A stretch of 64,000 bases of DNA, from positions 310,001 to 374,000 of the forward strand of contig NZ_JAPEMV010000002.1 in the NCBI RefSeq assembly GCF_026342355.1, given 5' to 3'. This document shows, one piece after another, positions 17,207 to 26,477 of the stretch. This stretch comes from Streptomyces sp. NBC_00249 (GTDB lineage: Bacteria; Actinomycetota; Actinomycetes; Streptomycetales; Streptomycetaceae). Numbering within the stretch: the first letter of the stretch is position 1; each line of letters begins with the position of its first letter. The translations under genes were made by a program, and so were the position numbers. The notes under the pieces are model-generated. The model made no database searches and was not told the DNA's origin. It worked only from the letters and a program-made list of their open reading frames with translations.

Positions 17207-18315
17207 GAATCCTGCACGCGGTCACCCTGCACTCCCCCTCGCACGCCTTCGGCGGGCCGGTACGGGTCGCGCTCAACCTGGCCAAGGGGTTGCGGGAGCG
17301 CGGCCACGACGCCCGACTCCTCGCGCTGGGCGAGGACTTCGACCCCTGGCCCACCGAGGTGGAAGGCGTCCCGGCCAAGCTGTTCCCCGCCCGCCGGCTC
17401 CTGCCCCTCGGCTTCAGCGGGATCACCTCACCGGCCCTGCTGGCCTCGGCGGGCCGGCTGGTGCGGGAGGCCGACCTGGTCCACGTCCACCTGGCGCGGG
17501 ACCTGGTGACCCTGCCCGTCGCCCTGGCGGCGCTGCGGGCGGGCAAACCGCTGGTCCTGCAGACCCACGGGATGGTCGACCCGAGCGCGAAGGCACTGGC
17601 CAAGGTGCTGGACGCGGTGGCGGTACGCCGCCTGCTGCGCGGAGCGGACGCCGTGCTGTACCTGACCCCGTACGAGCGGGAGGGGCTGGACGCGGTGGTG
17701 GGCGCCCCGCTGGCCCGCGCCGTGCGGCTGGTCAACGGCACCCCGGTGCAGCCGCCGCGCCCCGCCCTGTCCGGGCCGCCGCGCATCCTGTACTCGGCCC
17801 GCCTCCAGGCCCGCAAGCGCCCGGTGGACTTCGTGGCGGCGGCCCCGGCGGTCCTCGCGGCCCACCCGGACGCCCACTTCGTGGTGGCGGGCCCGGACGA
17901 GGGCGAGCTGTCTGCGGTCCGCGCCCGCATCGAGGCCCTGGGCCTCTCCGCCCGCTTCACGGTCCCCGGCGCCCTCTCCAGCGCCGAGGTCCTGACGGAA
18001 CTCCACCGCGCCCACGTCTACGTCCTGCCCTCGGTCGACGAACCCTTCCCGATGTCGGTCCTGGAAGCCCTCGCGACAGGCGTCCCCCCGGTCGTCACCC
18101 ACTCCAACGGCCTGGCCCGCGACATCGCAGCCGCCGGCGCGGGCAGAGCCGTCGACCCCGGCCCGGAAGCCGTGGCGGAAGCGATCCTGGACCTCCTCGA
18201 CCCGCACACCAACACGACCGCCTCCCTCGCAGCCCGCGAACTCGCCACGAAATCCTTCTCCATGAACGCCGTCCTCGACACCCTCCTCGGCGTCTACGAA
18301 GGCACCGCCCGCTGA
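17203..18315 (+). CDS. GT4-family glycosyltransferase
   Basis: 370 residues, GT-B fold. N-terminal acceptor domain starts MRILHAVTLHSPSHAFGGPVR. C-terminal donor domain has ILYSARLQARKRPVDFVAAA and VLPSVDEPFPMSVLEALATG; the E-P-F-P-x-S-x-L-E-A-L stretch carries the E-x7-E pair of retaining GT4 enzymes. Translationally coupled to the acyltransferase (ATGA). Acts on the lipid-linked repeat unit in the cytoplasm; specificity unknown. Followed 7 bp later by a strong hairpin. Confidence 0.88.
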   Translation: MRILHAVTLHSPSHAFGGPVRVALNLAKGLRERGHDARLLALGEDFDPWPTEVEGVPAKLFPARRLLPLGFSGITSPALLASAGRLVREADLVHVHLARDLVTLPVALAALRAGKPLVLQTHGMVDPSAKALAKVLDAVAVRRLLRGADAVLYLTPYEREGLDAVVGAPLARAVRLVNGTPVQPPRPALSGPPRILYSARLQARKRPVDFVAAAPAVLAAHPDAHFVVAGPDEGELSAVRARIEALGLSARFTVPGALSSAEVLTELHRAHVYVLPSVDEPFPMSVLEALATGVPPVVTHSNGLARDIAAAGAGRAVDPGPEAVAEAILDLLDPHTNTTASLAARELATKSFSMNAVLDTLLGVYEGTAR

Positions 18316-18322
18316 GGGAACG

Positions 18323-18363
18323 GAAAACGCCGCCGGGCCCGGTTCGGGTGCGGCGGCGTTTTC
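18323..18363 (+). terminator. Terminator after the acyltransferase-glycosyltransferase pair
   Basis: Perfect 13-bp stem GAAAACGCCGCCG with its complement ending in a T-run; the flanking A and T runs make it usable in both directions, so it also serves the lipoprotein gene on the other strand. Confidence 0.85.
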
Positions 18364-18376
18364 GTACGGGTGGGGG

Positions 18377-19066
18377 TTACGCGGGGAGCCAGGCGTAGCA
18401 GCCCGTCGAGTGGAAGTCCGTGGTGCCCTGGGGGACGGTGGCGGTGGTGGGGGCGCCTGGCTTCGGCGGGGTTTCCGGGCCCGAGGCCAGGACGGAGCCG
18501 TCCTTGGACTTCGCCTCCCAGGTGCAGGTGGTGCTCTGGGTCAGGGCGCGGTAGGTGCCGGGGGCGGGGGTGGTGCGGGGGGAGTCGCCGAAGCCCTGTT
18601 CCGCGGCTGCCAGGACCGGCTTCTGTTCGGGGCACAGGAAGGTGATGGCGTCCTTCGCCCCGGTGATCTCCCCGGAGATGACGGCCCCCACGGCCGCGTC
18701 CTTGTCGCGCTTCGCGGTGCGTGCCACCCGCTGGCAGGTTTCCTGGCCCGTCTGGAGGACGGCGGCCGGGTCCGTCTTCTCGGGGACGCGGCCGCTCAGG
18801 TACTGCTTCTCGTTCTCCTTGAAGGTGCCCGTCTTCGGGGTGAGCTTCGCGTCCGGCAGGACGGGGCCCGTCGGCTTCGCGTCCGGCGCGGCGGGCGCGG
18901 CGAGCGTCGGGGAGGCGTCGGCCGGGTCGGGGACCGGGGAGGCGGCGGGCGGCTTCGGGGTGGCCCCGGCGCCGGCGGAGGCCTTGCCGTCGCCGGAGGA
19001 GCTGCAGGCGGTCAGCGTCAGGGAGGCGGCCAGGAGGGCGGCAGCCGCTGCGGAGCGTCGGGGCAT
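18377..19066 (-). CDS. Putative lipoprotein, unknown function
   Basis: 229 residues. Signal sequence with lipobox LTAC-S at residues 18-22, so it is predicted to be lipid-anchored on the outside of the membrane. A Pro/Ala-rich linker (about 25-75) precedes a domain of about 150 residues with four Cys (ETCQRV, FLCPEQ, TTCTWEA, TGCYAWLP), which could make two disulphides. No family recognised. It lies between polysaccharide genes and may belong to that locus, but nothing ties it to a step. A TACG-rich microrepeat lies directly before its start. Confidence 0.8.
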   Translation of the reverse strand: MPRRSAAAAALLAASLTLTACSSSGDGKASAGAGATPKPPAASPVPDPADASPTLAAPAAPDAKPTGPVLPDAKLTPKTGTFKENEKQYLSGRVPEKTDPAAVLQTGQETCQRVARTAKRDKDAAVGAVISGEITGAKDAITFLCPEQKPVLAAAEQGFGDSPRTTPAPGTYRALTQSTTCTWEAKSKDGSVLASGPETPPKPGAPTTATVPQGTTDFHSTGCYAWLPA

Positions 19067-19079
19067 CGGGTGGCTCCTG

Positions 19080-19102
19080 TACGTGCGTACGTGCGTACGT
19101 GC
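19080..19102. repeat. Three 8-bp tandem repeats TACGTGCG
   Basis: TACGTGCG at 19080-19087 and 19088-19095 and TACGTGC at 19096-19102, starting 14 bp upstream of the lipoprotein start. The array is partly self-complementary. Confidence 0.7.
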
Positions 19103-19120
19103 TGGTGACTCGGTCGGATG

Positions 19121-19161
19121 GGGGTACGGGGTCCGGCGCGTGCGGCCGGGCCCCGTACCCC
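19121..19161 (-). terminator. Terminator of the large secreted protein gene
   Basis: Eleven exact base pairs (GGGGTACGGGG) followed by a G-U and five more pairs, short loop, 10 bp past the stop at 19171. Confidence 0.75.
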
Positions 19162-19170
19162 GTCAGGCGG

Positions 19171-21945
19171 TTACTTCGGGCCGAAGGTGAGGACCAGCTG
19201 CGGGGCCGCGTCCGGCGCCGTCGACTCCGAGGACCACAGCCACAGCGGGTCGGTGCCGGTGCTGGTCAGGCCGAGGCTGTAGCTGGTGCCCAGGACCGCG
19301 GAGACCGCGGCGGTGTCCAGCTCGACGCTCTGGACGGCCGAGCCGTCTGGCACGCCCGCGATGGAGCCGAGCGGGGTGGTGCCGAGGGTGGGCTTGGTGT
19401 TGAACGTGGTGCCCGCGCCGCTCCAGGTGCCGGTGACCGGGACCACGGAGACGGTGTCGGCGCTGCCGGCTCCGGTCTGGGTGGAGGTCTTGACCTGGAG
19501 GGAGGCCGCCTTCAGGACCTGTCCGGCCGGGGCGGCCGGGAGGGTGAAGCGCAGGTACGACTCGTACGCCGAGGTGCCGCGCACCGCGAGCTGGGTGGAG
19601 GTGCCGTAGGCGGTGCTCGGGGCGCCCTGGTTGATGTAGGTGTCCTCGGTGGCGACGACCTTGGTGACCGTGTCGATCGGGGCCTTGGCGAGGTCGAAGT
19701 GGGACTTGACCTGGGCCTGGGTGAGCGCCGTCGGGTAGACGGCCGTCTCGTCGAGCTGCCCGGCGAAGAAGTTGCTGGTCGGGCGGGTCGGCCAGCTGCT
19801 CAGGTTGTCGCCGCCGGCGTGCCAGTAGCCGGTGTAGGGCGTGGAGGTGGTGGCACTGTTGGTGCCCTTGTTCTGGCCGTCGACGTACAGCGTCATGCCG
19901 CCGGGGCCCTGCGTGCCGACGACGTGGTGCCACTTGTTGTCGTTGTACGTGTCGAACAGGCCGGTGGTGATGGTGCGGGCGGAGCCGTTGAAGACGCCGA
20001 AGACCAGCCGGCCGGTGTTGGTCATGTAGATCTGCTTGTCGTACGACCCGCTCGCGCTGACGGTGTTGTTGCCGAAGCCGATCAGCTTGCCGCCTCGCGT
20101 GGTGTTCGTCTTGAACCAGGTCTCGACGGTGTAGGCGGCGCCGACCGACTGGCGGTGATCGCTGTACACCTGCTGGCTGGTGCCGTTGAAGCCCATGGCG
20201 GTGCTGGTGCCGGTGATGGCTCCGGGGCTCTGGCGCAGCGCCGGGGCGCCGACCTGGACGCCGCTGGTGTTGCCGGAGACCGAGGAGTCCGCGACGTACG
20301 GGCTGACGGTGTCGTCGTAGCGCCAGTACAGGTGGGCGCCGTCTGCGCGGACCTTGTCCGGGTAGGCCTGGACGGAGGTCGGGACGGTCACGGAGACGTT
20401 CGCCGACAGGGCGCTGGTGTTGCCCGCGCCGTCGGTGGCGGCCACCCGGTAGCTGTAGGCCTGGCCGGGCTTGGCGGTGGTGTCGGTCCAGGAGGCCTGG
20501 GGGCGCTCCCACTCCAGGGAGTCGGCCGCGACCGTGGCGATCGGGGTGGCCGAGCCGTTGCGGTAGATCCGGTAGGTCAGCTTGCTGTCGTCCTGGTCGT
20601 AGCTGGTGCGCCAGCGGACCTGGACCTCGCCGGGCTTGACGCTGCCGACGCTCGCGACCGGGGTGGTCGGCGCGCCGACGTCGCCGGTGGAGGCGAAGCG
20701 GGTCAGGGCCTGCTGGGCCTTGCCGTTGATGAGGGTGAACTCACCGCCGACCCACATGTACTTGACGTCGCCCTTCGCCGCGACCGACATGACGCGCGGG
20801 CCGATGCCCTCGCCGATGCCGTCGTTGGCGGTGGGGTGCCAGCCGAGCTTCGGCGGGCTCTGCACGAAGCCGCCCACCGGCGCGGGGGCGGCGCCCTGGT
20901 GGTCGGTCTGCTGAGCCAGCAGGAAGTTGCGCTTGCCGTCGGGGAACTGGTCCTCCGACGAGCAGTCGTGCGCGTGCGAGGAGCTGTAGAGCACCCCGTC
21001 GTACGGCAGGACGTACTGGGTGGCGCCCAGGCAGCGGTCGCGCCACTTCTCGTTGAAGTCGGCGCCGAGGCCGATGCGGCCGTCGAAGACGCCGCCGCCC
21101 GAGCCCTCGTTGGCGGTGTAGTAGCCCGTCGCGTCGGCCGCGATGTCCTTGACGACCGAGTTGGAGGGGATGTTGCTGTACGCCTTGGTGAGCGCGCCCG
21201 TGGTGGCGTTCACGACGGCCAGGGCGTGCGTGGTCGCGCCGTTGACCGAGAAGAAGTCACCGCCGAGCAGGACGCTCTGGCCGTCGTTGCTGACCTTGAC
21301 CGCCCGGCCGGGCTCGTCGGCGTTGGCCGTGAAGGGCTTCAGCGCGCCGGAGGCCGCGTCGACGGCGGCGAACCGCTCCCGGGACTGGCCGTCGACGGTG
21401 GCGAAGTCGCCCGCCACGTACAGGGTGTCGTCGGTGACGTCGAGCGCGCGCACGGTGGCGGGGACGCCCGGGTGGAAGGAGGCCTTGGGGGTGCAGGTCT
21501 CGATGTCGATCGCCGCGAGGCTGGAGACCGGGGTGCCGTTGACGGCGCCGAAGTAGCCGCCCGCGTAGAGGGTCTTCCTGTCCTTGGAGACGGCCAGCGC
21601 CCGGACCGTCGCGGTACCGTCGCCCACGGTGAAGGCCAGCTTGCAGGAGGTGGGGTTGCCCGTGGCGGCGTCCAGCGCCACGAAGTTCACGGCCTCCTGC
21701 TCGGCTCCTGCGCCGCCTTCGGGCGGGCGGACCGCCGAGAACGTGCCGCCGGCGAAGACGGTGCCGTTCGCCTCGTCCATGGCGAAGACGACGCCGTTCG
21801 GCTGCCAGGTGGGCAGTTCGTCGGCGGTGAACGCCACCGGCGGCGTGATGGCGGACGCCTCGGGCATCAGCACCAGGCCTATACCGGTGCCGGCACCGGC
21901 CAGTGACAGGACGAGGGCAGCAGTCAGCCCTCTGGATCTACGCAT
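19171..21945 (-). CDS. Large secreted multidomain carbohydrate-binding protein
   Basis: 924 residues. Signal peptide about 1-30. Residues 40-400 contain repeats of the form L-Y-[AV]-G-G-x-F-x2-V-N-G (LYAGGYFGAVNG, LYVAGDFATVDG, VLLGGDFFSVNG, MWVGGEFTLING), which look like delta-60-type propeller repeats. An Fn3 domain is near 425-515, a LamG/concanavalin-like domain near 545-715 (YTVETWFKT, WHHVVGTQGPGGMTLYVDG), and a C-terminal DNRLRE/CBM96-like domain near 735-924 (ATEDTYINQGAPSTAYG). The last three are typical carbohydrate-binding or adhesion modules. No catalytic domain recognised. Start at 21945 places the signal peptide at the N-terminus. Located next to GDP-fucose genes, it may bind the polysaccharide made here. 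Confidence 0.8.
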   Translation of the reverse strand: MRRSRGLTAALVLSLAGAGTGIGLVLMPEASAITPPVAFTADELPTWQPNGVVFAMDEANGTVFAGGTFSAVRPPEGGAGAEQEAVNFVALDAATGNPTSCKLAFTVGDGTATVRALAVSKDRKTLYAGGYFGAVNGTPVSSLAAIDIETCTPKASFHPGVPATVRALDVTDDTLYVAGDFATVDGQSRERFAAVDAASGALKPFTANADEPGRAVKVSNDGQSVLLGGDFFSVNGATTHALAVVNATTGALTKAYSNIPSNSVVKDIAADATGYYTANEGSGGGVFDGRIGLGADFNEKWRDRCLGATQYVLPYDGVLYSSSHAHDCSSEDQFPDGKRNFLLAQQTDHQGAAPAPVGGFVQSPPKLGWHPTANDGIGEGIGPRVMSVAAKGDVKYMWVGGEFTLINGKAQQALTRFASTGDVGAPTTPVASVGSVKPGEVQVRWRTSYDQDDSKLTYRIYRNGSATPIATVAADSLEWERPQASWTDTTAKPGQAYSYRVAATDGAGNTSALSANVSVTVPTSVQAYPDKVRADGAHLYWRYDDTVSPYVADSSVSGNTSGVQVGAPALRQSPGAITGTSTAMGFNGTSQQVYSDHRQSVGAAYTVETWFKTNTTRGGKLIGFGNNTVSASGSYDKQIYMTNTGRLVFGVFNGSARTITTGLFDTYNDNKWHHVVGTQGPGGMTLYVDGQNKGTNSATTSTPYTGYWHAGGDNLSSWPTRPTSNFFAGQLDETAVYPTALTQAQVKSHFDLAKAPIDTVTKVVATEDTYINQGAPSTAYGTSTQLAVRGTSAYESYLRFTLPAAPAGQVLKAASLQVKTSTQTGAGSADTVSVVPVTGTWSGAGTTFNTKPTLGTTPLGSIAGVPDGSAVQSVELDTAAVSAVLGTSYSLGLTSTGTDPLWLWSSESTAPDAAPQLVLTFGPK

Positions 21946-22191
21946 GAGCCCCCCAGGGCAATTGCCCGGTTTGATGGCTGGAATTATCCGAACAGCCATA
22001 TGTACTGGCGCAGACTAGGGCTCACGCGAGGGCCCGGTCACCTCCTTGACCCATTGCATACCAAGTTGGAATCAACGGGGTTCACCGCGGAGGGCGCGCT
22101 TGCGGCATATGGCGGGTCTGCCCCGGCCAGAGCCGCGGAACACCGCGACACCAGCCGGGACATGGCTGTCTGTCAGCCGAAATATAAGGCC

Positions 22192-23205
22192 TCAGCGGTC
22201 GATGCGTACGCTCGCGCCGGCCAGCTGGTCCTCCACCTGACGGACGTCGGCGTCGACCATGATCCGCGCGAGTTCGGGCACCAGGACCGACGGCTTCCAG
22301 CCAAGGAGCTCCTGCGCCTTGGAGGCGTCGCCGATCAGCGCGTCGACCTCGCTGGGGCGCTCGTACTTGGGGTCGTACCGCACGTGCTCGTTCCAGTCGA
22401 GGCCCGCGTGGGTGAAGGAGGACTCGACGAACTCCCGTACCGTCGCGGCCACTCCGGTGGCGACGACGTAGTCGGTCGGCTCGTCCTGCTGGAGCATCCG
22501 CCACATCGCGTCCACGTACTCGGGGGCGTAGCCCCAGTCGCGGACGGCGTCGAGGTTGCCGAGGTAGAGGCGGTCCTGGAGACCGGCCTTGATCCGGGCG
22601 ACCGCGCGGGTGATCTTGCGGGTCACGAAGGTCTCGCCGCGGCGCGGGGACTCGTGGTTGAAGAGGATCCCGTTGACGGCGAACATGCCGTACGCCTCGC
22701 GGTAGTTGACGGTGGTCCAGTACGCGAACACCTTCGCCGCACCGTACGGGCTGCGCGGGTGGAAGGGGGTGCCCTCGTTCTGCGGCGGCGGGGTCGCGCC
22801 GTACATCTCGGAGGACGAGGCCTGGTAGATGCGGGTGTCCACACCGCTGGCCCGGATGGCCTCCAGCAGCCGCAGCGCGCCGAGGCCGGTCACGTCACCG
22901 GTGTACATGGGCGCGTCGAAGGAGACCCGGACATGGGACTGGGCGCCCAGGTTGTAGACCTCGTCGGGGCGTATGTCGCGCAGCAGGTTCACCAGGGCCA
23001 CGCCGTCCGCGAGGTCCGCGTGGTGCAGGACGAAGGAGCGGTTGGCGGTCTGCGGGTCCTGGTAGATGTGGTCGATCCGCTCCGTGTTGAAGCTGGAGGA
23101 CCGCCGCACGAGCCCGTGCACCGTGTAGCCCTTGGAGAGCAGGAGCTCGGAAAGGTACGAGCCGTCCTGCCCGGTGACGCCGGTGATCAGCGCGGTCTTG
23201 CCCAT
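22192..23205 (-). CDS. gmd: GDP-mannose 4,6-dehydratase
   Basis: 337 residues, normal length for Gmd. Rossmann motif G9-V-T-G12-Q-D-G15 binds NADP; the catalytic set is near 131-133 (SSSEMYG, with Ser and Glu) plus Tyr154 and Lys158 ([12 protein letters not shown]). [16 protein letters not shown] and [14 protein letters not shown] are Gmd hallmarks. Converts GDP-D-mannose to GDP-4-keto-6-deoxymannose, the first step of GDP-L-fucose synthesis. fcl lies divergently across a 443-bp gap, so the two steps are together but separately transcribed. Confidence 0.96.
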   Translation of the reverse strand: MGKTALITGVTGQDGSYLSELLLSKGYTVHGLVRRSSSFNTERIDHIYQDPQTANRSFVLHHADLADGVALVNLLRDIRPDEVYNLGAQSHVRVSFDAPMYTGDVTGLGALRLLEAIRASGVDTRIYQASSSEMYGATPPPQNEGTPFHPRSPYGAAKVFAYWTTVNYREAYGMFAVNGILFNHESPRRGETFVTRKITRAVARIKAGLQDRLYLGNLDAVRDWGYAPEYVDAMWRMLQQDEPTDYVVATGVAATVREFVESSFTHAGLDWNEHVRYDPKYERPSEVDALIGDASKAQELLGWKPSVLVPELARIMVDADVRQVEDQLAGASVRIDR

Positions 23206-23362
23206 GTGGGGTCCCCCTGAAGTCGGTTGTGCTTCGAGATGTCGAATTGAGGCCATGGCAGTGGTCTGGCCGCCCGGGCGCCCCGCGCTCCGCGTCCCAC
23301 CGCGGAGCAACACCCTCCGGCCCGGGGCCGGATGGGTACCGTACCGGTCGGCCGATCGGTTC

Positions 23363-23452
23363 GACGCACCCAGCCCGGGCGGCGGGCCCGCACCCGCACA
23401 TCGGGTCGGCGCATCCACCCCGGGCGGGCTGGCCCGCACCCGCACGACGAGC
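23363..23452 (+). repeat. Imperfect ~45-bp tandem duplication
   Basis: Two units share GGCCCGCACCCGCAC or a near variant and the flanking GCGCATCC/GACGCACC and CCCGGGCGG parts, starting near 23363 and 23408. Confidence 0.6.
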
Positions 23453-23465
23453 TCGGCCGAGATCC

Positions 23466-23508
23466 AGCCCCGCCGGCGTTTGAGGCGCGGGGTCCGGGGC
23501 GGAGCCCC
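23466..23508 (+). repeat. Dispersed Streptomyces palindromic repeat, copy R1
   Basis: Core GCCGGCGTTTGAGGCGCGGG followed by a GGGG-cggag-CCCC hairpin. Two more copies lie at 36397-36439 and 36469-36514. Confidence 0.8.
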
Positions 23509-23648
23509 GCACACCCCGGCCACCCTCGCCCGCGGCCGAACACCCGCCACCCAGGCGTGACTTGACCCCGCCAGTCGGAGCGGGAGCCCGGATCCCGGAG
23601 CCCGGACCACGCGAAACCCCGCGCCAGCGGACTGGCATCATCGGCGGT

Positions 23649-24593
23649 ATGACAAGTTCGCTGCCGCTCCTGCCCCCGCACGCCCGCGTCTTCGTCGCCG
23701 GACACCGCGGCCTCGTGGGTTCCGCGGTCGCCCGCCGGCTGACCGCCGACGGGCACGAGGTCCTCACCCGGGGCCGCGCCGACCTCGACCTGCGCGACGC
23801 CGCCGCGACACAGGCGTACCTGCGCGACGTCCGCCCGGACGCGGTCGTGCTGGCGGCCGCCAAGGTCGGCGGGATCATGGCCAACAGCACGTACCCGGTG
23901 CAGTTCCTGGAGGACAACCTCAGGATCCAGCTCAGCGTGATCGCCGGCGCGCACGCGGCCGGGGTCGGCCGTCTGCTGTTCCTCGGATCCTCCTGCATCT
24001 ACCCGAAGCTGGCCCCGCAGCCCATCAGTGAGGACGCCCTGCTGACCGGCCCGCTGGAGCCGACCAACGAGGCCTACGCCCTCGCCAAGATCGCCGGGAT
24101 CGTGCAGGTCCAGTCGTACCGCAAGCAGTACGGGGCCTCGTACATCTCGGCGATGCCCACGAACCTCTACGGGCCGGGCGACAACTTCGACCTGGAGTCC
24201 TCGCACGTCCTGCCCGCGCTGATCCGCCGCTTCCACGAGGCCGCCGCCGAGGGCCGCGAGGAGGTCACGCTGTGGGGGTCGGGCACCCCGCGCCGGGAGT
24301 TCCTGCACGTCGACGACCTCGCGGCGGCCTGCGCGGTGCTGCTGGGGAGCTACGACGGTGACGAGCCCGTGAACGTCGGCTGCGGCGAGGACCTGACCAT
24401 CAGGGCGCTCGCCGAGACGGTCGCCGAGGTGACCGGCTTCGGGGGCCGGCTCGCCTGGGACACGTCCAAGCCGGACGGGACCCCGCGCAAGCTGCTCGAC
24501 GTGTCCCGTCTGACCTCGCTGGGCTGGAAGCCGGGCATCCCGCTGCGGGACGGCATCGCCGCCACCTACCGCTGGTGGCTCGACCAGAGCTGA
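23649..24593 (+). CDS. fcl: GDP-L-fucose synthase
   Basis: 314 residues. NADP-binding motif GHRGLVGSAVARRL at residues 18-31; FLGSSCIYPKLAPQPISEDAL and EAYALAKIAGIVQVQSYRKQYG carry the catalytic Ser, Tyr and Lys; MPTNLYGPGDNFD is characteristic of the family. Performs the 3,5-epimerisation and 4-reduction that give GDP-L-fucose from the Gmd product. ATG at 23649 is preferred over a longer frame that begins in repeat-like sequence. It converges with the priming transferase, 13 bp between stops. Confidence 0.95.
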   Translation: MTSSLPLLPPHARVFVAGHRGLVGSAVARRLTADGHEVLTRGRADLDLRDAAATQAYLRDVRPDAVVLAAAKVGGIMANSTYPVQFLEDNLRIQLSVIAGAHAAGVGRLLFLGSSCIYPKLAPQPISEDALLTGPLEPTNEAYALAKIAGIVQVQSYRKQYGASYISAMPTNLYGPGDNFDLESSHVLPALIRRFHEAAAEGREEVTLWGSGTPRREFLHVDDLAAACAVLLGSYDGDEPVNVGCGEDLTIRALAETVAEVTGFGGRLAWDTSKPDGTPRKLLDVSRLTSLGWKPGIPLRDGIAATYRWWLDQS

Positions 24594-24606
24594 GGACGCC
24601 ACGGGT

Positions 24607-26094
24607 TCAGTACGCTCCGCGCCCGTCGACGACGGCGCGGAGCGTGCGCCCCATCACGTCGACATCGCTGGTGAAGGACCAGTTGTCCACGTACTGCAGA
24701 TCTAGCTGAATCGTTTCGTCCCAGGACAGGTCCGACCGCCCGCTGATCTGCCACAGGCCGGTCATGCCGGGCCGTACGGACAGCCGGCGCAGCTCGATCT
24801 CGTCGTACTCCGCCACCTCCTCGGGCAGCGGCGGGCGCGGGCCGACCAGCGACATACTGCCCGTCAGCACGTTGAGCAGCTGCGGGAGTTCGTCCATGGA
24901 GGTCCGGCGCAGCAGTCGGCCGACCCGGGTCACCCGGGGGTCGCGGCGCATCTTGAACATGAGGCCGTCGTTCTCGTTGGCCCCCGACAGCTCGGCCTTC
25001 AGCCGCTCGGCGTCCACCACCATCGTGCGGAACTTCCACATGACGAACGGGACCCCGTCGCGCCCGATCCGGCGCTGGGAGTAGAAGGCGGGGCCGCGCG
25101 AGCCGGTCCGGATGGCCACGACCACCGCGAGGAACAGCGGCGACAGCAGGAGCAGGCCGACCCCGGCCCCGACGCGGTCGAGTACGGCCTTGAGCAGGGG
25201 CTGCACCCCCTTGCGCACGGGCGGCGCGATCCGCAGCACGGCGAGCCCGCCCGCGGAGAGGGTCTCCAGCCGCTTGACGGAGATCTCCACCAGCCCGGGG
25301 AAGACCGCCAGTTCGAGCCCCTCGTCGTGCAGCGCCCACGCCACCCGGCGCAGCCGCTCCCCCGCGATCCGCGCCCCGGGCGCGACGAGCACCAGGTCGG
25401 CGTGGTGGCTGCGGACGGCGCCCAGCACGGCGGCGGAGTCGCCGCCCGGCGCCTTCGGCATGGCGGGGTCCAGCCGGGCCGCGACGGGTACTCCGCTGGT
25501 CAGGGAGCCTTCTCCGACGGGGACCACGCCGACGACCACGTACGGGTGGTCGGTGCGCGCGGCGAGGTGGGCGATGACGTGCTCGGCGGCGTCCGGTTCG
25601 CCGACCACCAGGACCCGGCTGACGGCGTGGGCCTCGCGGCGGGCGGCCGTGAGGTGACGGTGGGTCAGTTTGCGGCAGGCGACGGTGATGAGCAGAGCGG
25701 GCAGCAGCGCCCCGAAGGCGGCGAGCCGGGGGGTGCTCTCGCCCGTCAACACGCGGACGACGGCCAGGATTCCGATCAGAATCAGCCAGTCATGCAGGAC
25801 GGGCAGTACGCCGCGGGATTCCCCGAGCGTCCGGGAGGCGTAACGGCGGCGGAGCCCCTGTACGCCGGTCCACGCGAGGGCGGCGCCGGCGGCGCAGTAG
25901 AGGGGCCTGGCCTGCTGCGCAGCGTCGAAGACCAGGCCGACGGGCACGGCGGAGCCGACGAGGTCGGCGGTCACGGCGGCGGGCAGGTACCAGTGCGCCT
26001 TGTCACCGAGGCGCCGCTCCGGGGCAGTTGCCGCCCCACCCGACTCGGCGGTCGTTCCGGCCACTCTTTGCGCAGGAAAATGAACATGCCTCAT
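24607..26094 (-). CDS. Polyprenyl glycosylphosphotransferase (priming enzyme)
   Basis: 495 residues. N-terminal half with four TM segments and a CoA-binding-like middle domain, then a further TM (about 285-310) and the bacterial sugar transferase domain (about 310-495). Hallmarks: MWKFRTMVVDAERLK, TSMDELPQLLNVLTGSMSLVGPRPPLPEEV, and RPGMTGLWQISGRSDLSWDE. Transfers a sugar-1-phosphate from a nucleotide sugar to undecaprenyl phosphate and so begins the repeat unit (WbaP/EpsL type). ATG at 26094 is preceded by AGGGGGG; the longer frame has no support. Whether it uses glucose, galactose or another sugar cannot be told. Confidence 0.92.
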   Translation of the reverse strand: MRHVHFPAQRVAGTTAESGGAATAPERRLGDKAHWYLPAAVTADLVGSAVPVGLVFDAAQQARPLYCAAGAALAWTGVQGLRRRYASRTLGESRGVLPVLHDWLILIGILAVVRVLTGESTPRLAAFGALLPALLITVACRKLTHRHLTAARREAHAVSRVLVVGEPDAAEHVIAHLAARTDHPYVVVGVVPVGEGSLTSGVPVAARLDPAMPKAPGGDSAAVLGAVRSHHADLVLVAPGARIAGERLRRVAWALHDEGLELAVFPGLVEISVKRLETLSAGGLAVLRIAPPVRKGVQPLLKAVLDRVGAGVGLLLLSPLFLAVVVAIRTGSRGPAFYSQRRIGRDGVPFVMWKFRTMVVDAERLKAELSGANENDGLMFKMRRDPRVTRVGRLLRRTSMDELPQLLNVLTGSMSLVGPRPPLPEEVAEYDEIELRRLSVRPGMTGLWQISGRSDLSWDETIQLDLQYVDNWSFTSDVDVMGRTLRAVVDGRGAY

Positions 26095-26477
26095 GGGCCC
26101 CCCTGGCACGTGGTCTATGTCAGCGGCGCGTGTCCGTGGCTTCCCCTGGCAACGGGCAACTGTCGCACCGGGAAACAGTACGACAAACACCCGTACGGTT
26201 AATGCCGTTTGGGTGAACGAGGCCACTCCCGGCCCAGGCGTCAGGAACCGGCACCAGCCATTCCGCGCGGCCGGCCCGCCCTTCCCACACGAAGGTGAAT
26301 GGTTCGGATACCGGATACGTATCTTCGGACAACGGACTATTTCCAGCCAACCTTTTGACGCGGCCCTGACATCACGGCTCACAGGTGGCACTCTTCGATC
26401 CGTTCATCGCACCAGCCCTGATCTGCCCGGAGGCCCTACCCAGCCGTCCGGAACCCCCCTTGCAGAAGGAGTCTGCG
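26095..26477 (+). other. 383-bp promoter region between priming transferase and M4 protease
   Basis: Carries the divergent promoters. Its base composition is less GC-rich than the coding DNA, as expected for promoters; nothing further was recognised. Confidence 0.5.

Larger units (their letters stand above)
23206..23648. other. 443-bp gmd/fcl divergent intergenic region
   Basis: Holds both promoters, an imperfect ~45-bp tandem repeat and one copy of the dispersed Streptomyces palindrome. No credible gene. Confidence 0.6.

Noticed and set aside
15063..18315. Mobile-element insertion splitting the polysaccharide locus
   Set aside because: No transposase, target duplication or inverted ends seen; strand changes alone are common in such loci.
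19099..21906. 935-codon plus-strand open frame
   Set aside because: Shadow of the secreted multidomain protein; no start signal and low-complexity translation.
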